A program made the position numbers and the translations under genes. DNA of 64,000 nt from DASQZT01 sp963728965 (GTDB lineage Bacteria > Acidobacteriota > Terriglobia > Bryobacterales > Bryobacteraceae): positions 372,001 through 436,000 of the forward strand of contig CAVSMH010000001.1 of the NCBI GenBank assembly GCA_963728965.1, read 5' to 3'. The notes beneath the pieces were generated by a model. It did no database searches. It saw only the letters and a program-made list of their open reading frames with translations, and had not been told where the DNA came from. Positions 1 to 7,726 of this stretch are shown here, piece after piece. How positions within the stretch are numbered: the stretch's first letter is position 1; the number at the start of each line of letters is the position of its first letter.

Positions 1-594
1 TTTTACGATGTGACCGGGGGCGCCGTCGCGGTGGATGGGCACGACGTGAGGGACCTGGACCTCGGCTCGCTGCGCGCCCAGATCGGCATCGTGGCGCAGG
101 ATACCTTCCTGTTCAACGATACGGTGGCCAACAACATCGCTTACGGACGGCCCGGGGTGCCGGCCGACGCGATCCGGCGCGCCGCGGAAATGGCCCTGGC
201 CCACGAATTCATCGAGCGGCTGCCTGAAGGCTATGAAACCGTGATCGGCGACCGCGGAGTCCGGCTCAGCGGCGGCCAGCGGCAGCGCATCGCCATCGCC
301 CGCGCCCTGCTGAAGAACGCTCCCATCCTGATTCTGGACGAGGCCACCTCGCATCTCGACACCGAGTCCGAAATGCTGGTACAGAAGGCGCTGGCGAACC
401 TGATGGAGCACCGCACGGTAATCGTCATCGCGCATCGCCTGTCCACCATACGCCGCGCCGACAAGATCGTGGTCCTCGAGCGGGGGTGCGTCAGTGAAGT
501 GGGCACGCACGAGGAGTTGGTGAACCGCGGAGGAATTTATCAGCGGCTCCACGAGTTGCAGTTCGAGGATGCCGGATCGGTGGTGGACCTTTGA
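1..594 (+). CDS. ABC exporter ATP-binding domain, C-terminal part (MsbA-type, partial)
   Basis: The reading frame is open to the left edge of the window, so only the last ~197 residues of the protein are present; the membrane domain and Walker A lie outside. Visible in order are the Q-loop (IVAQDTFLFND), the ABC signature LSGGQRQRIAIARALL, Walker B ILILDEATSHLD and the H-loop IAHRLSTI. This order and wording match the nucleotide-binding domain of half-size exporters that export lipids or drugs (MsbA/HlyB-type, type IV exporters). The lipid A flippase MsbA is the closest guess, but the substrate cannot be read from this half. The stop codon overlaps the TTG start of the next gene, suggesting co-transcription with the yicC-gmk-rpoZ-coaBC block. 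Confidence 0.9.
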   Translation, partial: FYDVTGGAVAVDGHDVRDLDLGSLRAQIGIVAQDTFLFNDTVANNIAYGRPGVPADAIRRAAEMALAHEFIERLPEGYETVIGDRGVRLSGGQRQRIAIARALLKNAPILILDEATSHLDTESEMLVQKALANLMEHRTVIVIAHRLSTIRRADKIVVLERGCVSEVGTHEELVNRGGIYQRLHELQFEDAGSVVDL

Positions 595-1484
595 GCGTAC
601 GCAGCATGACCGGTTTCGCCCGGGTGAGAAGAACCATCGCGGAGGGCGAAATCGTGATGAGCCTGAAGAGCGTGAACCATCGCGGACTGGACCTGCACTT
701 CCATCTGCCGCCGGAGCTGGAAGCCCTGGAATACGAGGTCCGCGGGGTTGTGCGGCGTGGGCTGGTGCGGGGACACGTGCAGATCAACCTCGCCTTCAAC
801 CGCATCGTGGCCGGCGAGGCGGTCACCTGGAACCGCTCCCTGATGGATGCCTACCTGCGCGCCTATCGCGAAGCCGCGGCGCAATACCAGGTCCACGGCG
901 AAGCCGACCTGAATGCCGCCTTGCGCGTGCCCGGCATGCTGGCCAGCGGCGCGGAGGAAGAGAGCAGTGAACAGGTGGCGCGGGCGATTCTGGAGGTGGC
1001 CGGCGAGGCGGTGGCCGCCCTGAATGAGTTTCGCGAGCGGGAAGGCGCCGCCATGGCCGCGGAGATGCGCCAGAGGGGCCGCTGCCTCTGCGACCTGGCC
1101 GCCCGCATCGAGGAGATTCGCGCCGGAGCGTTTCCCGCCTTTCATAAGCGCTTGCGCGACAAACTGACCGACCTTTTGCACGGCGTTGGCATCGACCCGC
1201 AGCGGCTGGCGCAGGAGGCGGCGGTGCTGGCCGACCGCAGCGATATCGCCGAAGAACTGGTACGGCTGCGCACCCACGCCGCCCATCTGGACGACCTGCT
1301 TTCGGGCGAGGGCGAGGTGGGAAAGCGCCTCGATTTTCTGTTGCAGGAGATGAACCGCGAGGCCAACACGATCCTCTCGAAGACTTCCGGACTGGGCGAT
1401 CTCGGCCTGACGATCACGGAGCTGGCGCTGGCGGCGAAATCGGAGATCGACAAGATCCGCGAGCAATCCCTGAACCTGGAATAA
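591..1484 (+). CDS. yicC: YicC/YloC family endoribonuclease
   Basis: 297 residues, the usual length for YicC/YloC. The N-terminus carries the family hallmark RSMTGFA, followed by SLKSVNHRGLDLHFHLP (YicC_N), and the C-terminal part has the DUF1732 signature around DFLLQEMNREANTILSK and ends EIDKIREQSLNLE. YicC-family proteins are endoribonucleases implicated in RNA turnover. The TTG start overlaps the upstream stop by four bases (TTGA); an internal ATG five codons in would also give a plausible N-terminus. Its position just before gmk and rpoZ is a widely conserved arrangement in bacteria. Confidence 0.93.
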   Translation: MSVRSMTGFARVRRTIAEGEIVMSLKSVNHRGLDLHFHLPPELEALEYEVRGVVRRGLVRGHVQINLAFNRIVAGEAVTWNRSLMDAYLRAYREAAAQYQVHGEADLNAALRVPGMLASGAEEESSEQVARAILEVAGEAVAALNEFREREGAAMAAEMRQRGRCLCDLAARIEEIRAGAFPAFHKRLRDKLTDLLHGVGIDPQRLAQEAAVLADRSDIAEELVRLRTHAAHLDDLLSGEGEVGKRLDFLLQEMNREANTILSKTSGLGDLGLTITELALAAKSEIDKIREQSLNLE

Positions 1485-1523
1485 CGATGCGCCACATCGC
1501 CTCGCCTGGAACGGCTGCCTGAC

Positions 1524-2132
1524 ATGACTACGGTTTTCATTGTTTCCGCGCCCTCCGGCTCGGGCAAATCCACCCTGGTGGCTCGCCTGCTCACCAATGT
1601 TCGGGGACTGATGTTTTCGGTCTCCTACACTACCCGCAAGCCGCGCGGCCACGAGATGGACGGTCACAACTACCACTTCGTCTCCAGCGATGAGTTCGTG
1701 CAGATGTTGGCGGGCGATGAATTCCTGGAGTGGGCGGAGGTCTTCGGCAACTACTACGGCACCCACCGCCGCGTTCTTGAGCAGGCCCGGGAACTGGGGA
1801 AAGACCTGGTACTCGACATCGACGTGCAAGGTGCGAGACAATTGAAGGATAAGATTCCTGAAGCCGTCACCATCTTTATCCTGGCGCCCTCGCGGCAGAT
1901 CCTGGAACAGCGGCTGCGCGCGCGCAGCGAGGACCGGGACGACGTGATCGCAAGGCGGTTGCGGGATGCGGCCGAGGAGATTCGCAACTACTGCGCCTAC
2001 GATTATGTCCTGATTAACCGCGACCTGGAGGAGTCGGATGGCGCGCTTTCTGCGATTGTCCATGCGGAGCGGGTCCGGCGAACCCGGATGGAGGATCAGG
2101 TGCGGCCGATTCTGCGGACTTTTGAAATTTGA
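1524..2132 (+). CDS. gmk: Guanylate kinase
   Basis: 202 residues. Converts GMP and ATP to GDP and ADP in the cytoplasm. The P-loop APSGSGKST sits at residues 9-17, and the GMP-binding segment SYTTRKPRGHEMDGHNYHF follows at about residues 34-52; the lid region with RLRARSEDRDDVIARRL is typical. Length and motifs match bacterial Gmk. It lies between yicC and rpoZ in a conserved gene order. A 39-base gap separates it from yicC, and 24 bases separate it from rpoZ, consistent with one transcript. Confidence 0.97.
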   Translation: MTTVFIVSAPSGSGKSTLVARLLTNVRGLMFSVSYTTRKPRGHEMDGHNYHFVSSDEFVQMLAGDEFLEWAEVFGNYYGTHRRVLEQARELGKDLVLDIDVQGARQLKDKIPEAVTIFILAPSRQILEQRLRARSEDRDDVIARRLRDAAEEIRNYCAYDYVLINRDLEESDGALSAIVHAERVRRTRMEDQVRPILRTFEI

Positions 2133-2156
2133 GAGATTGGAAGAGGTATCGACAAC

Positions 2157-2405
2157 ATGGGTGACAAGAGCCCTCGCAACAACGCCCACTGTACCATCCC
2201 GGACGACCCGGATCAGAGCACGTACCGATTCATCATCGTGGCCGCCAAGCGAGCCCGCCAATTGCAGGGTGGAGCCCGGCCGGTGCTGCCCACCTCCTCG
2301 AAAAAGCCCACCGTCATTGCCACCGAAGAGGTCCGGCGCGGGCTGGTGAAGTACAGCCTGACCGGGCAGGCGCCCGAAGAAGCGGGCCCCGAGCCGGCAG
2401 TGTAG
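2157..2405 (+). CDS. rpoZ: RNA polymerase omega subunit
   Basis: 82 residues. The conserved omega core is present (YRFIIVAAKRARQLQ, then a Lys/Ala/Glu-rich stretch with ATEEVRRGLVKY). Omega promotes folding and assembly of the beta-prime subunit into RNA polymerase. The N-terminus has a short acidobacterial-style extension before the core, and the C-terminus a short acidic tail. Its position between gmk and coaBC is the common genomic context of rpoZ and supports the call despite the short length. Confidence 0.92.
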   Translation: MGDKSPRNNAHCTIPDDPDQSTYRFIIVAAKRARQLQGGARPVLPTSSKKPTVIATEEVRRGLVKYSLTGQAPEEAGPEPAV

Positions 2406-2421
2406 CCCCGCCGCTTTCCTC

Positions 2422-3621
2422 ATGAAGATCATTCTCGGCATCGGCGGCGGAATCGCGGCGTATAAAGCTGCCGAACTGGCGCGGTTGCTGGCGCAGGAGG
2501 GTCACACCGTGCAGGCGGTGATGACCGGCGCCGCGCAGGAGTTCGTGCGCCCGCTGACCTTCGCGGCGTTGACCGGCCGCAAAGTCCTCACCGACCTGTT
2601 CGCCATCGAAAGCGCCATTGAACACATTGCTGTGGCGCAGGAACACGAGCTGTTGGCGGTGGCTCCGGCCACTGCGGACCTGCTTGCCAGGATGGCGCAC
2701 GGCTTGGCGGACGATTTCCTGACCACGCTGTACCTGGCGTTCACCGGCCCGGTGGTGATCGCTCCGGCCATGAACGTGAACATGTGGCAGCACCCGGCCA
2801 CGGCCGCGAATCTCCAGGTACTGCGCGACCGGGGTCACAACATCGTAGAACCCGGCAGCGGATTTCTGGCCTGCGGCATGACCGGGCCTGGCCGGCTGGC
2901 CGAGCCGCAGGCGATTGTGGAGGCCATCGTCGCCCGGCTGAAAGGGCGCCGCGACCTGGATGGCGAAACCGTGCTGATCACCGCCGGGCCCACCCAGGAA
3001 CCGTTGGACCCGGTGCGCTTTATCTCCAACCGGTCGAGCGGCAAGATGGGCTACGCGCTGGCGGAGGCCGCCGCGGCGCGCGGGGCCCGCGTAATCCTGA
3101 TCTCCGGTCCGGTGCACCTGGCGCCGCCGCGGGGCGTGGAAGTGATTGCGGTGCGCACCGCCGTCGAGATGCGCGAAAAGGTGTTCGAGAATCTCGGCCC
3201 CGCCGGCATCGTGATCAAGTCGGCGGCGGTGGCGGACTTCCACTTGAGCAAGGTGCCCGACCAGAAGGTGAAGAAGACTGCGGCGCGCATCTCGCTCGAA
3301 CTCGATCCGACCCCCGACATCCTGGCGGAACTGGGGCGCAGGAAGGGCGACCGGCTGCTGATCGGTTTCGCTGCGGAAACGCAGAATCTTCAGCAGGAGG
3401 CCCGCCGCAAGCTGGAATCGAAGAACTGCGATCTGGTGGTGGGCAACTTCGTCGGCGCCAGCGACAGCGGGTTTGAAAGCGATCAGAACGAGGTCCTGCT
3501 GGTTTCGCGGACCGGCGAGCCGGTCAGCATTCCACGCGCTCCCAAGCGCGAGATCGCCGACCGCATTTTCGACCAGGTGATGAAACTTCGCCTCTCCCTC
3601 CATGCCGCCGATGGACGATGA
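2422..3621 (+). CDS. coaBC: Bifunctional phosphopantothenoylcysteine decarboxylase/synthase
   Basis: 399 residues, the expected length for a CoaB-CoaC fusion. The N-terminal flavoprotein (CoaC, about 1-175) shows GIGGGIAAYKAAELARLL, an active-site His at residue 68 (IEHI), the PAMN motif at 115-118 and the substrate-clamp Cys in ACGM at 150-153. The C-terminal CoaB half starts near residue 182 (VLITAGPTQEPLD, then SNRSSGKMGYALA) and contains GFAAET. It converts 4'-phosphopantothenate plus cysteine to 4'-phosphopantetheine in coenzyme A synthesis. The 3' end overlaps the next gene by 20 bases. Confidence 0.97.
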   Translation: MKIILGIGGGIAAYKAAELARLLAQEGHTVQAVMTGAAQEFVRPLTFAALTGRKVLTDLFAIESAIEHIAVAQEHELLAVAPATADLLARMAHGLADDFLTTLYLAFTGPVVIAPAMNVNMWQHPATAANLQVLRDRGHNIVEPGSGFLACGMTGPGRLAEPQAIVEAIVARLKGRRDLDGETVLITAGPTQEPLDPVRFISNRSSGKMGYALAEAAAARGARVILISGPVHLAPPRGVEVIAVRTAVEMREKVFENLGPAGIVIKSAAVADFHLSKVPDQKVKKTAARISLELDPTPDILAELGRRKGDRLLIGFAAETQNLQQEARRKLESKNCDLVVGNFVGASDSGFESDQNEVLLVSRTGEPVSIPRAPKREIADRIFDQVMKLRLSLHAADGR

Positions 3622-4366
3622 ACAACTGCGCCAGTACCTGGAGTTCTACCGCGACCTGGGTATCCGCACGCTCTACCGCCGCGGCGGCGCCGCCATCGAC
3701 CCTGCTCCCGTGGCGGAGGAACCGGCGGCCGGCGCACCGCCGGCGCGATCCCGCGAAACATTGAAGACCGAATTGCCCTCGCTGGCGCCGGCCGGCGACT
3801 CGCTCCTTCAGATCTTCAACGACATCGGCGACTGCCGGCGGTGCCGTCTGCATGCGGGACGCAACCAGATCGTCTTCGGCGTGGGCAGCCCGCGCGCACC
3901 GCTGGTGTTCGTGGGAGAAGGACCGGGAGCCGACGAAGACGCTCAGGGAATCCCGTTCGTGGGCCGGGCCGGCCAATTGCTGACACAGATGATCGAAAAC
4001 ACCGCCCGCAAAGAGGGCATCCCGCTGACCCGGGAAGATGTCTATATCTGCAACGTGGTGAAGTGCCGGCCTCCCGAGAATCGCACTCCCGAACCGGATG
4101 AAATGGAGATCTGCGGGCAGTTTCTCTACCGCCAGTTGATGGCCATTCAGCCCAAGGCGATCTGCGCCCTGGGAGGCACCGCTGCGCGCGCACTGACCGG
4201 CCACAAAGAGGGAGTCACCAAGATGCGCGGGCGATGGTTCGAATGGCGCCAGTTCCCGGTGATGGTCACCTATCACCCCTCGTATCTGTTGCGGCCCTAT
4301 AACCAGAACGCGAAGCGGGAAGCCTGGGAAGACCTCAAAAAGGTCCTCCACTTCGTTTACGATTGA
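3602..4366 (+). CDS. Family 4 uracil-DNA glycosylase (Fe-S)
   Basis: 254 residues. Removes uracil from DNA as the first step of base-excision repair. The four [4Fe-4S] cysteines of family-4 enzymes are visible at 78, 81, 155 and 171 (CRRC, KCRPP, EICGQ). Motif 1 GEGPGADEDAQG is at 105-116 and motif 2 HPSYLL at 225-230. The first ~65 residues form a Pro/Ala-rich extension that precedes the catalytic domain, common in acidobacterial and actinobacterial versions. Start chosen as the first ATG, inside the end of coaBC; a second ATG three codons later is equally possible. Confidence 0.94.
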   Translation: MPPMDDEQLRQYLEFYRDLGIRTLYRRGGAAIDPAPVAEEPAAGAPPARSRETLKTELPSLAPAGDSLLQIFNDIGDCRRCRLHAGRNQIVFGVGSPRAPLVFVGEGPGADEDAQGIPFVGRAGQLLTQMIENTARKEGIPLTREDVYICNVVKCRPPENRTPEPDEMEICGQFLYRQLMAIQPKAICALGGTAARALTGHKEGVTKMRGRWFEWRQFPVMVTYHPSYLLRPYNQNAKREAWEDLKKVLHFVYD

Positions 4367-4373
4367 GGCTCGA

Positions 4374-4450
4374 CGGATGCGCACTGCCAGCGGCGCCGCA
4401 TCCGGCCGACCCTTGGGGCCGCGATCGTCAGGACCGGGCGGGCACGATCG
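4374..4450. terminator. Two inverted repeats between convergent genes, possible bidirectional terminator
   Basis: Between the stop codons of the glycosylase gene (+) and the Crp/Fnr gene (-) lie two back-to-back perfect hairpins. CGGATGCG (4374-4381) pairs with CGCATCCG (4397-4404), and CGATCGT (4422-4428) pairs with ACGATCG (4444-4450). Both loops are about 15 bases. Neither is followed by a T-run, so intrinsic termination is not proven; their placement in the only gap between converging genes is the main argument. Confidence 0.4.
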
Positions 4451-4451
4451 T

Positions 4452-5168
4452 CTAGATCCCTGCCCGTCGCACCGCCGTTTCGCCCACCGGTTGCGGCACG
4501 TTGATGCCCTGATTGCGAAGCGCTTCCTGCATTGCCTGCGTATAGATGTCGATGTGCTTGCGCGAATAGCGGAGCATTCCCGCCCGGCGCAGGCGGTTCA
4601 TCTGGAACGTGATGATCTCCCGCGAGGTGCCGACAAACTCCGCGATCGTGTGATGGGTCAGCGAAGCGATGCGCACCGAGCCGTCCGGCATCAGCGAACC
4701 CAGGGTGTTGGCCAATTGAACCAGCGCCAGCATGACCCGCTCCGGTGTCTTGTACATGGCCATGCTCTCGATGCGGTCCTGCATCTCGATGCACTGCCGC
4801 ACCATGTATTGGGCGAGAGCGATACCCAGGCGAGGTTCCCGTTCAATCTGCATCTCGATTTCGGAACGCGACCAGCACATGACGCTGGCGTTATCCAGCG
4901 CTACCGCGGACTCCGTCCGGGAGGGCGAGCCGACCAGCGCGGATTCCCCGAACAACCCCTCGGCACAGACAAGCCTACCGATCGTCTCCAGGCCGTCATC
5001 GGCGGTCGTCGTGATCTTCACTCGACCCAGAATCACCACGTACAAACTGTCCGACGGCTGATGTTCGTCATAGATGATGCGACGCTTGGCGAACTCCTGT
5101 ACCGGCTTGCGGGGCAAGTAGGTCAGTGGATCTTCGTACGGGAGTGTCGCCTCCAAAGAACGAACCAT
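4452..5168 (-). CDS. Crp/Fnr family transcriptional regulator
   Basis: 238 residues from the chosen ATG. An N-terminal cyclic-nucleotide-binding beta-roll (about residues 25-120) includes SDSLYVVILGRVKI and GLFGESALVG. A C-terminal winged helix follows, with ASLTHHTIAEFVGTSREIITFQMNRLRRAGML as the helix-turn-helix region. No Fnr-type N-terminal cysteine cluster is visible, so oxygen sensing via Fe-S is unlikely. I chose the ATG at 5168 because GGGAG lies nine bases upstream; the frame is open 21 codons further. A TATGAT -10-like hexamer lies upstream on the - strand (5228-5223) with a poor -35, fitting an activated promoter. Monocistronic. Confidence 0.9.
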   Translation of the reverse strand: MVRSLEATLPYEDPLTYLPRKPVQEFAKRRIIYDEHQPSDSLYVVILGRVKITTTADDGLETIGRLVCAEGLFGESALVGSPSRTESAVALDNASVMCWSRSEIEMQIEREPRLGIALAQYMVRQCIEMQDRIESMAMYKTPERVMLALVQLANTLGSLMPDGSVRIASLTHHTIAEFVGTSREIITFQMNRLRRAGMLRYSRKHIDIYTQAMQEALRNQGINVPQPVGETAVRRAGI

Positions 5169-5398
5169 TTTTCGTTTTCTCCCTTGGCCGATTGAATAGC
5201 GTACCGACCTCAGCTTAACCCTATCATACACTTACGTCCATCGGCTAAGTTGCTAGCCTGATCACGCTTAGGTGACGAACCTTACAGAACGACGTTGGGT
5301 TTGCCACCAATGGCACGCCTTACCCCTGAATCCGGGCCGTATGGGCCAAGCCGTACCCGAATCCGGCACGTGCTAAACTACTCTCTCACGCACAAACA

Positions 5399-5989
5399 AT
5401 GCTCCTTGCCCGTGAATTCGTCGCCTATGTGTCGCGACAGCTCGTGAACAGGCTGACGCCAGGCACGATCGAGACCACGACACCCGATGTGGTAGCCGAA
5501 AAGATCACGGACGTGATCACCGGGGAACTCGCGGTCGAGGACCGCCTGAACGATGAGGTCCGCGACCTGTTGAGCCAGTACAGCGAGTACATGCGGCGCG
5601 AAGGGGTGAGTTACCAGGAGATGTTTCGGCGCATCAAAAACACCCTCATTTCGCAGCGCAAGGTCATTCGGGCTTCGGGCCGGGACTCGGGCGACGCCAT
5701 GAAGCTGTCGCGCGACAAAGTAACTGACATGTCCCACAAGTTGGTGGATATGCTCCGCCGGAGCCGCGAACTGCGGCTAAAGATTAAAGATACGAACGCG
5801 GTGCGGCTGGAGATCGTGCGGGTGATGACCGAATTGCTGGTGGCCGAGGACAAGGTAGATCGCGCCGCCCGTCAAAAAATCCGGTCGCAAAAACGCGAGA
5901 TTCCCGAAGGCAGCGAAGAGTGGGACCTGCTGCACCGGCGATATTATTCCGAAGAACTGAGGAAGCTCGGCATCGATCTGGGGAAGTAG
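5399..5989 (+). CDS. Double DUF507 family protein of unknown function
   Basis: 196 residues, highly charged and helical, cytoplasmic. The N-terminal half (about 1-95, ending YQEMFRRIKNTLISQRKVI) and the C-terminal half (about 103-196, with RLEIVRVMTELLVAEDKVD, KIRSQKREIPEGS and YYSEELRKLGI) each match my memory of the two ~93-residue DUF507 protein types encoded by adjacent genes in Geobacter-like bacteria; here they appear joined in one chain. No enzymatic motif is visible. No clear ribosome-binding site precedes the ATG; TAAACT at 5373-5378 could be a -10. It is divergent from the Crp/Fnr gene, with 230 bases between the starts. Confidence 0.8.
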   Translation: MLLAREFVAYVSRQLVNRLTPGTIETTTPDVVAEKITDVITGELAVEDRLNDEVRDLLSQYSEYMRREGVSYQEMFRRIKNTLISQRKVIRASGRDSGDAMKLSRDKVTDMSHKLVDMLRRSRELRLKIKDTNAVRLEIVRVMTELLVAEDKVDRAARQKIRSQKREIPEGSEEWDLLHRRYYSEELRKLGIDLGK

Positions 5990-6007
5990 CATCCGCTTTT
6001 TGACGGC

Positions 6008-6037
6008 TTGACATTTGCCCGCGCCGCTGGCGATACT
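6008..6037 (+). promoter_or_regulatory. Predicted sigma-70-type promoter of the stressosome operon
   Basis: TTGACA (6008-6013) is a perfect -35, followed by an 18-base spacer and GATACT (6032-6037) as -10. Transcription would start near 6044, giving a leader of about 28 bases before the RsbR start at 6072. It is the only good promoter seen before this six-gene run. Confidence 0.55.
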
Positions 6038-6071
6038 GCCTGAGCAACAACCGAGAAGAGAGAGAGAGAAT

Positions 6072-6935
6072 ATGAACAGCCCGGCCAGGCTTCTGGAGAT
6101 TCTGCGCCGTCACGAGATGGACATTCTCGATGATTGGGTGCGGCACCAGATGGCCACCCACGGAGCCCGTGGCAGCATGGTCCGCGAGGACGAAATTCAG
6201 CAGCAATCCCGCAGTTTCCTGGCGGCGGTGCGACAGGCGCTCGAGCGCGGCGGATCGGGGGATATCTCCGAGCCGGCATGGGCCGGAGCACGCGACATCC
6301 TGACCGAGTTGACCCGCACGCGCGCACGAAAGGGCTTCGCTCCGGCGGAGACGGCTAGCTTCGTGCTGTCGCTCAAGCTGCCGGTTTTTACCAAGTTGCG
6401 GCACGAATATGGCGCCGATGCGGCGGCGCTGGCAGCGGAAACCTGGAGCACTACCGAATTGATCGACAAGCTCGGCCTGTTCACCACCGAGGTTCACCAG
6501 AAGACCCGCGAAGAAGTGATCGCCCGGCAGCAGCAGGAGTTGCTCGAACTCTCCACCCCCGTAGTGAAACTCTGGGATGGCATTCTGGCCCTGCCGCTGA
6601 TCGGAACCCTGGACAGTGCTCGCACGCAGGTGGTCATGGAAAACTTGCTGCAACAGATCGTGGACACCGGCGCGGATATCGCCATCATCGACATCACCGG
6701 CGTGCCCATGGTGGACACCCTGGTAGCCCAACACCTGATGAAGACGGTGGCCGCGGCGCGGCTGATGGGAGCCGATTGCATCATCAGCGGTGTCCGTCCG
6801 CAGATTGCCCAGACCATCGTTCACCTGGGTGTGGAACTGGGTGACATCACCACCAAGGCCACCCTCGCGGATGCCTTTCGGGTGGCCTTGCGGCGTTCCG
6901 GCCAGACGCTGGTCAAAAACGAAACAGCCCGCTAG
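6072..6935 (+). CDS. RsbR-like stressosome co-antagonist with STAS domain
   Basis: 287 residues. The N-terminal ~150 residues are an all-helical sensor-type region (RLLEILRRHEMDILDDWVRHQ onward) like the variable N-domains of RsbR proteins. The C-terminal STAS domain (about 155-275) contains GTLD with Thr179 and MVDTLVA with Thr216, at positions equivalent to the two threonines phosphorylated in Bacillus subtilis RsbR. Stressosomes of RsbR and RsbS sequester the kinase RsbT until a signal arrives. The ATG at 6072 is preceded by a GAGAGAG stretch; an upstream in-frame start at 6015 has no such site and lies before the predicted transcription start. What the N-domain senses is unknown. Confidence 0.88.
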   Translation: MNSPARLLEILRRHEMDILDDWVRHQMATHGARGSMVREDEIQQQSRSFLAAVRQALERGGSGDISEPAWAGARDILTELTRTRARKGFAPAETASFVLSLKLPVFTKLRHEYGADAAALAAETWSTTELIDKLGLFTTEVHQKTREEVIARQQQELLELSTPVVKLWDGILALPLIGTLDSARTQVVMENLLQQIVDTGADIAIIDITGVPMVDTLVAQHLMKTVAAARLMGADCIISGVRPQIAQTIVHLGVELGDITTKATLADAFRVALRRSGQTLVKNETAR

Positions 6936-6942
6936 GTGCCGC

Positions 6943-7338
6943 ATGGAACGGATTCCGATTCTGAAGATGGGGGACCTCCTGCTGGTGACGATCCAGGTGG
7001 ACATGCACGACCGGCTGGCGCTGTCGCTTCAGGAGGACCTCACCAGCAAAATCGCCCAAACGCGCGCACACGGCGTCCTTATCGACATTTCCTCGCTGGA
7101 GATGGTGGACTCCTTCATCGGCCGCATGCTGGGAAACATTGCCAGCATGTCCAGGGTGCTCGGCGCGCAGACGGTGGTGGTGGGCATGCAGCCTTCGGTG
7201 GCAATCACCCTGGTGGAACTGGGGTTGTCGCTGAAGGGCGTGCGCACCGCGTTGAACGTCGAACGGGGAATGCAGTTGTTGCGGAGTTCGGTGGAAGAGA
7301 CGGACCACCATCATGGCTGGCCAAGCCCTCAAAGCTGA
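6943..7338 (+). CDS. rsbS: RsbS-like stressosome scaffold antagonist (STAS)
   Basis: 131 residues, a single STAS domain. LEMVDSFIGRMLGNIASMSR places Ser57 at the position phosphorylated in RsbS by RsbT, and the helix region VGMQPSVAITLVELGL is near-identical in character to RsbS of stressosome operons. Seven bases separate it from rsbR, and its 3' end overlaps rsbT by 26 bases. The C-terminus has an odd His-rich tail (ETDHHHGWP) encoded within that overlap. Expected to form the RsbR-RsbS complex that binds RsbT when unphosphorylated. Confidence 0.9.
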   Translation: MERIPILKMGDLLLVTIQVDMHDRLALSLQEDLTSKIAQTRAHGVLIDISSLEMVDSFIGRMLGNIASMSRVLGAQTVVVGMQPSVAITLVELGLSLKGVRTALNVERGMQLLRSSVEETDHHHGWPSPQS

Positions 7339-7726
7339 AACTGTCAGTATCCGGAGTACGGAGCATATCGTGGCCGTCCGCCAACTGGTGCGCGCGCGCT
7401 CTCAGGATTTGGGTTTTTCCCTCGTCGATCAGACCAAGATCGTGACCGCCGCGAGCGAACTGGCGCGCAACGCGATCATTCACGGCGGTGGCGGCTGGGC
7501 GCGCATCGAAGTGGTCGAGAATGGCGTGCGCCGCGGACTGCGGCTGGTGTTCGAAGACCAGGGACCCGGCATTCCGGATATCGAAAAGGCATTGCAGGAT
7601 GGCTTCACCACCGGCAATGGCCTGGGCTTGGGGCTGGGAGGCGCAAAGCGGCTTTCGAACGAATTCCAGGTCGAATCGCGGCCCGGGGAGGGCACTCGCG
7701 TGACGATCGTCCGGTGGCGATCGTGA
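7313..7726 (+). CDS. rsbT: RsbT-like serine/threonine kinase (GHKL ATPase)
   Basis: 137 residues, one HATPase domain. The N-box SELARNAIIHGGGG, G1-box DQGPGIPD and G2-box GNGLGLGLGGAKRL are all intact. RsbT phosphorylates RsbS and RsbR in the stressosome and, once released, activates a partner protein (RsbU in Bacillus; no RsbU is encoded here). The gene overlaps rsbS upstream and the next ATPase-phosphatase gene downstream, so translation is probably coupled. Confidence 0.92.
   Translation: MAGQALKAETVSIRSTEHIVAVRQLVRARSQDLGFSLVDQTKIVTAASELARNAIIHGGGGWARIEVVENGVRRGLRLVFEDQGPGIPDIEKALQDGFTTGNGLGLGLGGAKRLSNEFQVESRPGEGTRVTIVRWRS

Noticed and set aside
540..3603. Long open frames on - (540-2441 and 2314-3603) opposite yicC, gmk and coaBC
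   Set aside because: They are antisense shadows: Arg/Gly/His-rich translation without motifs, while the + strand encodes well-known conserved enzymes.
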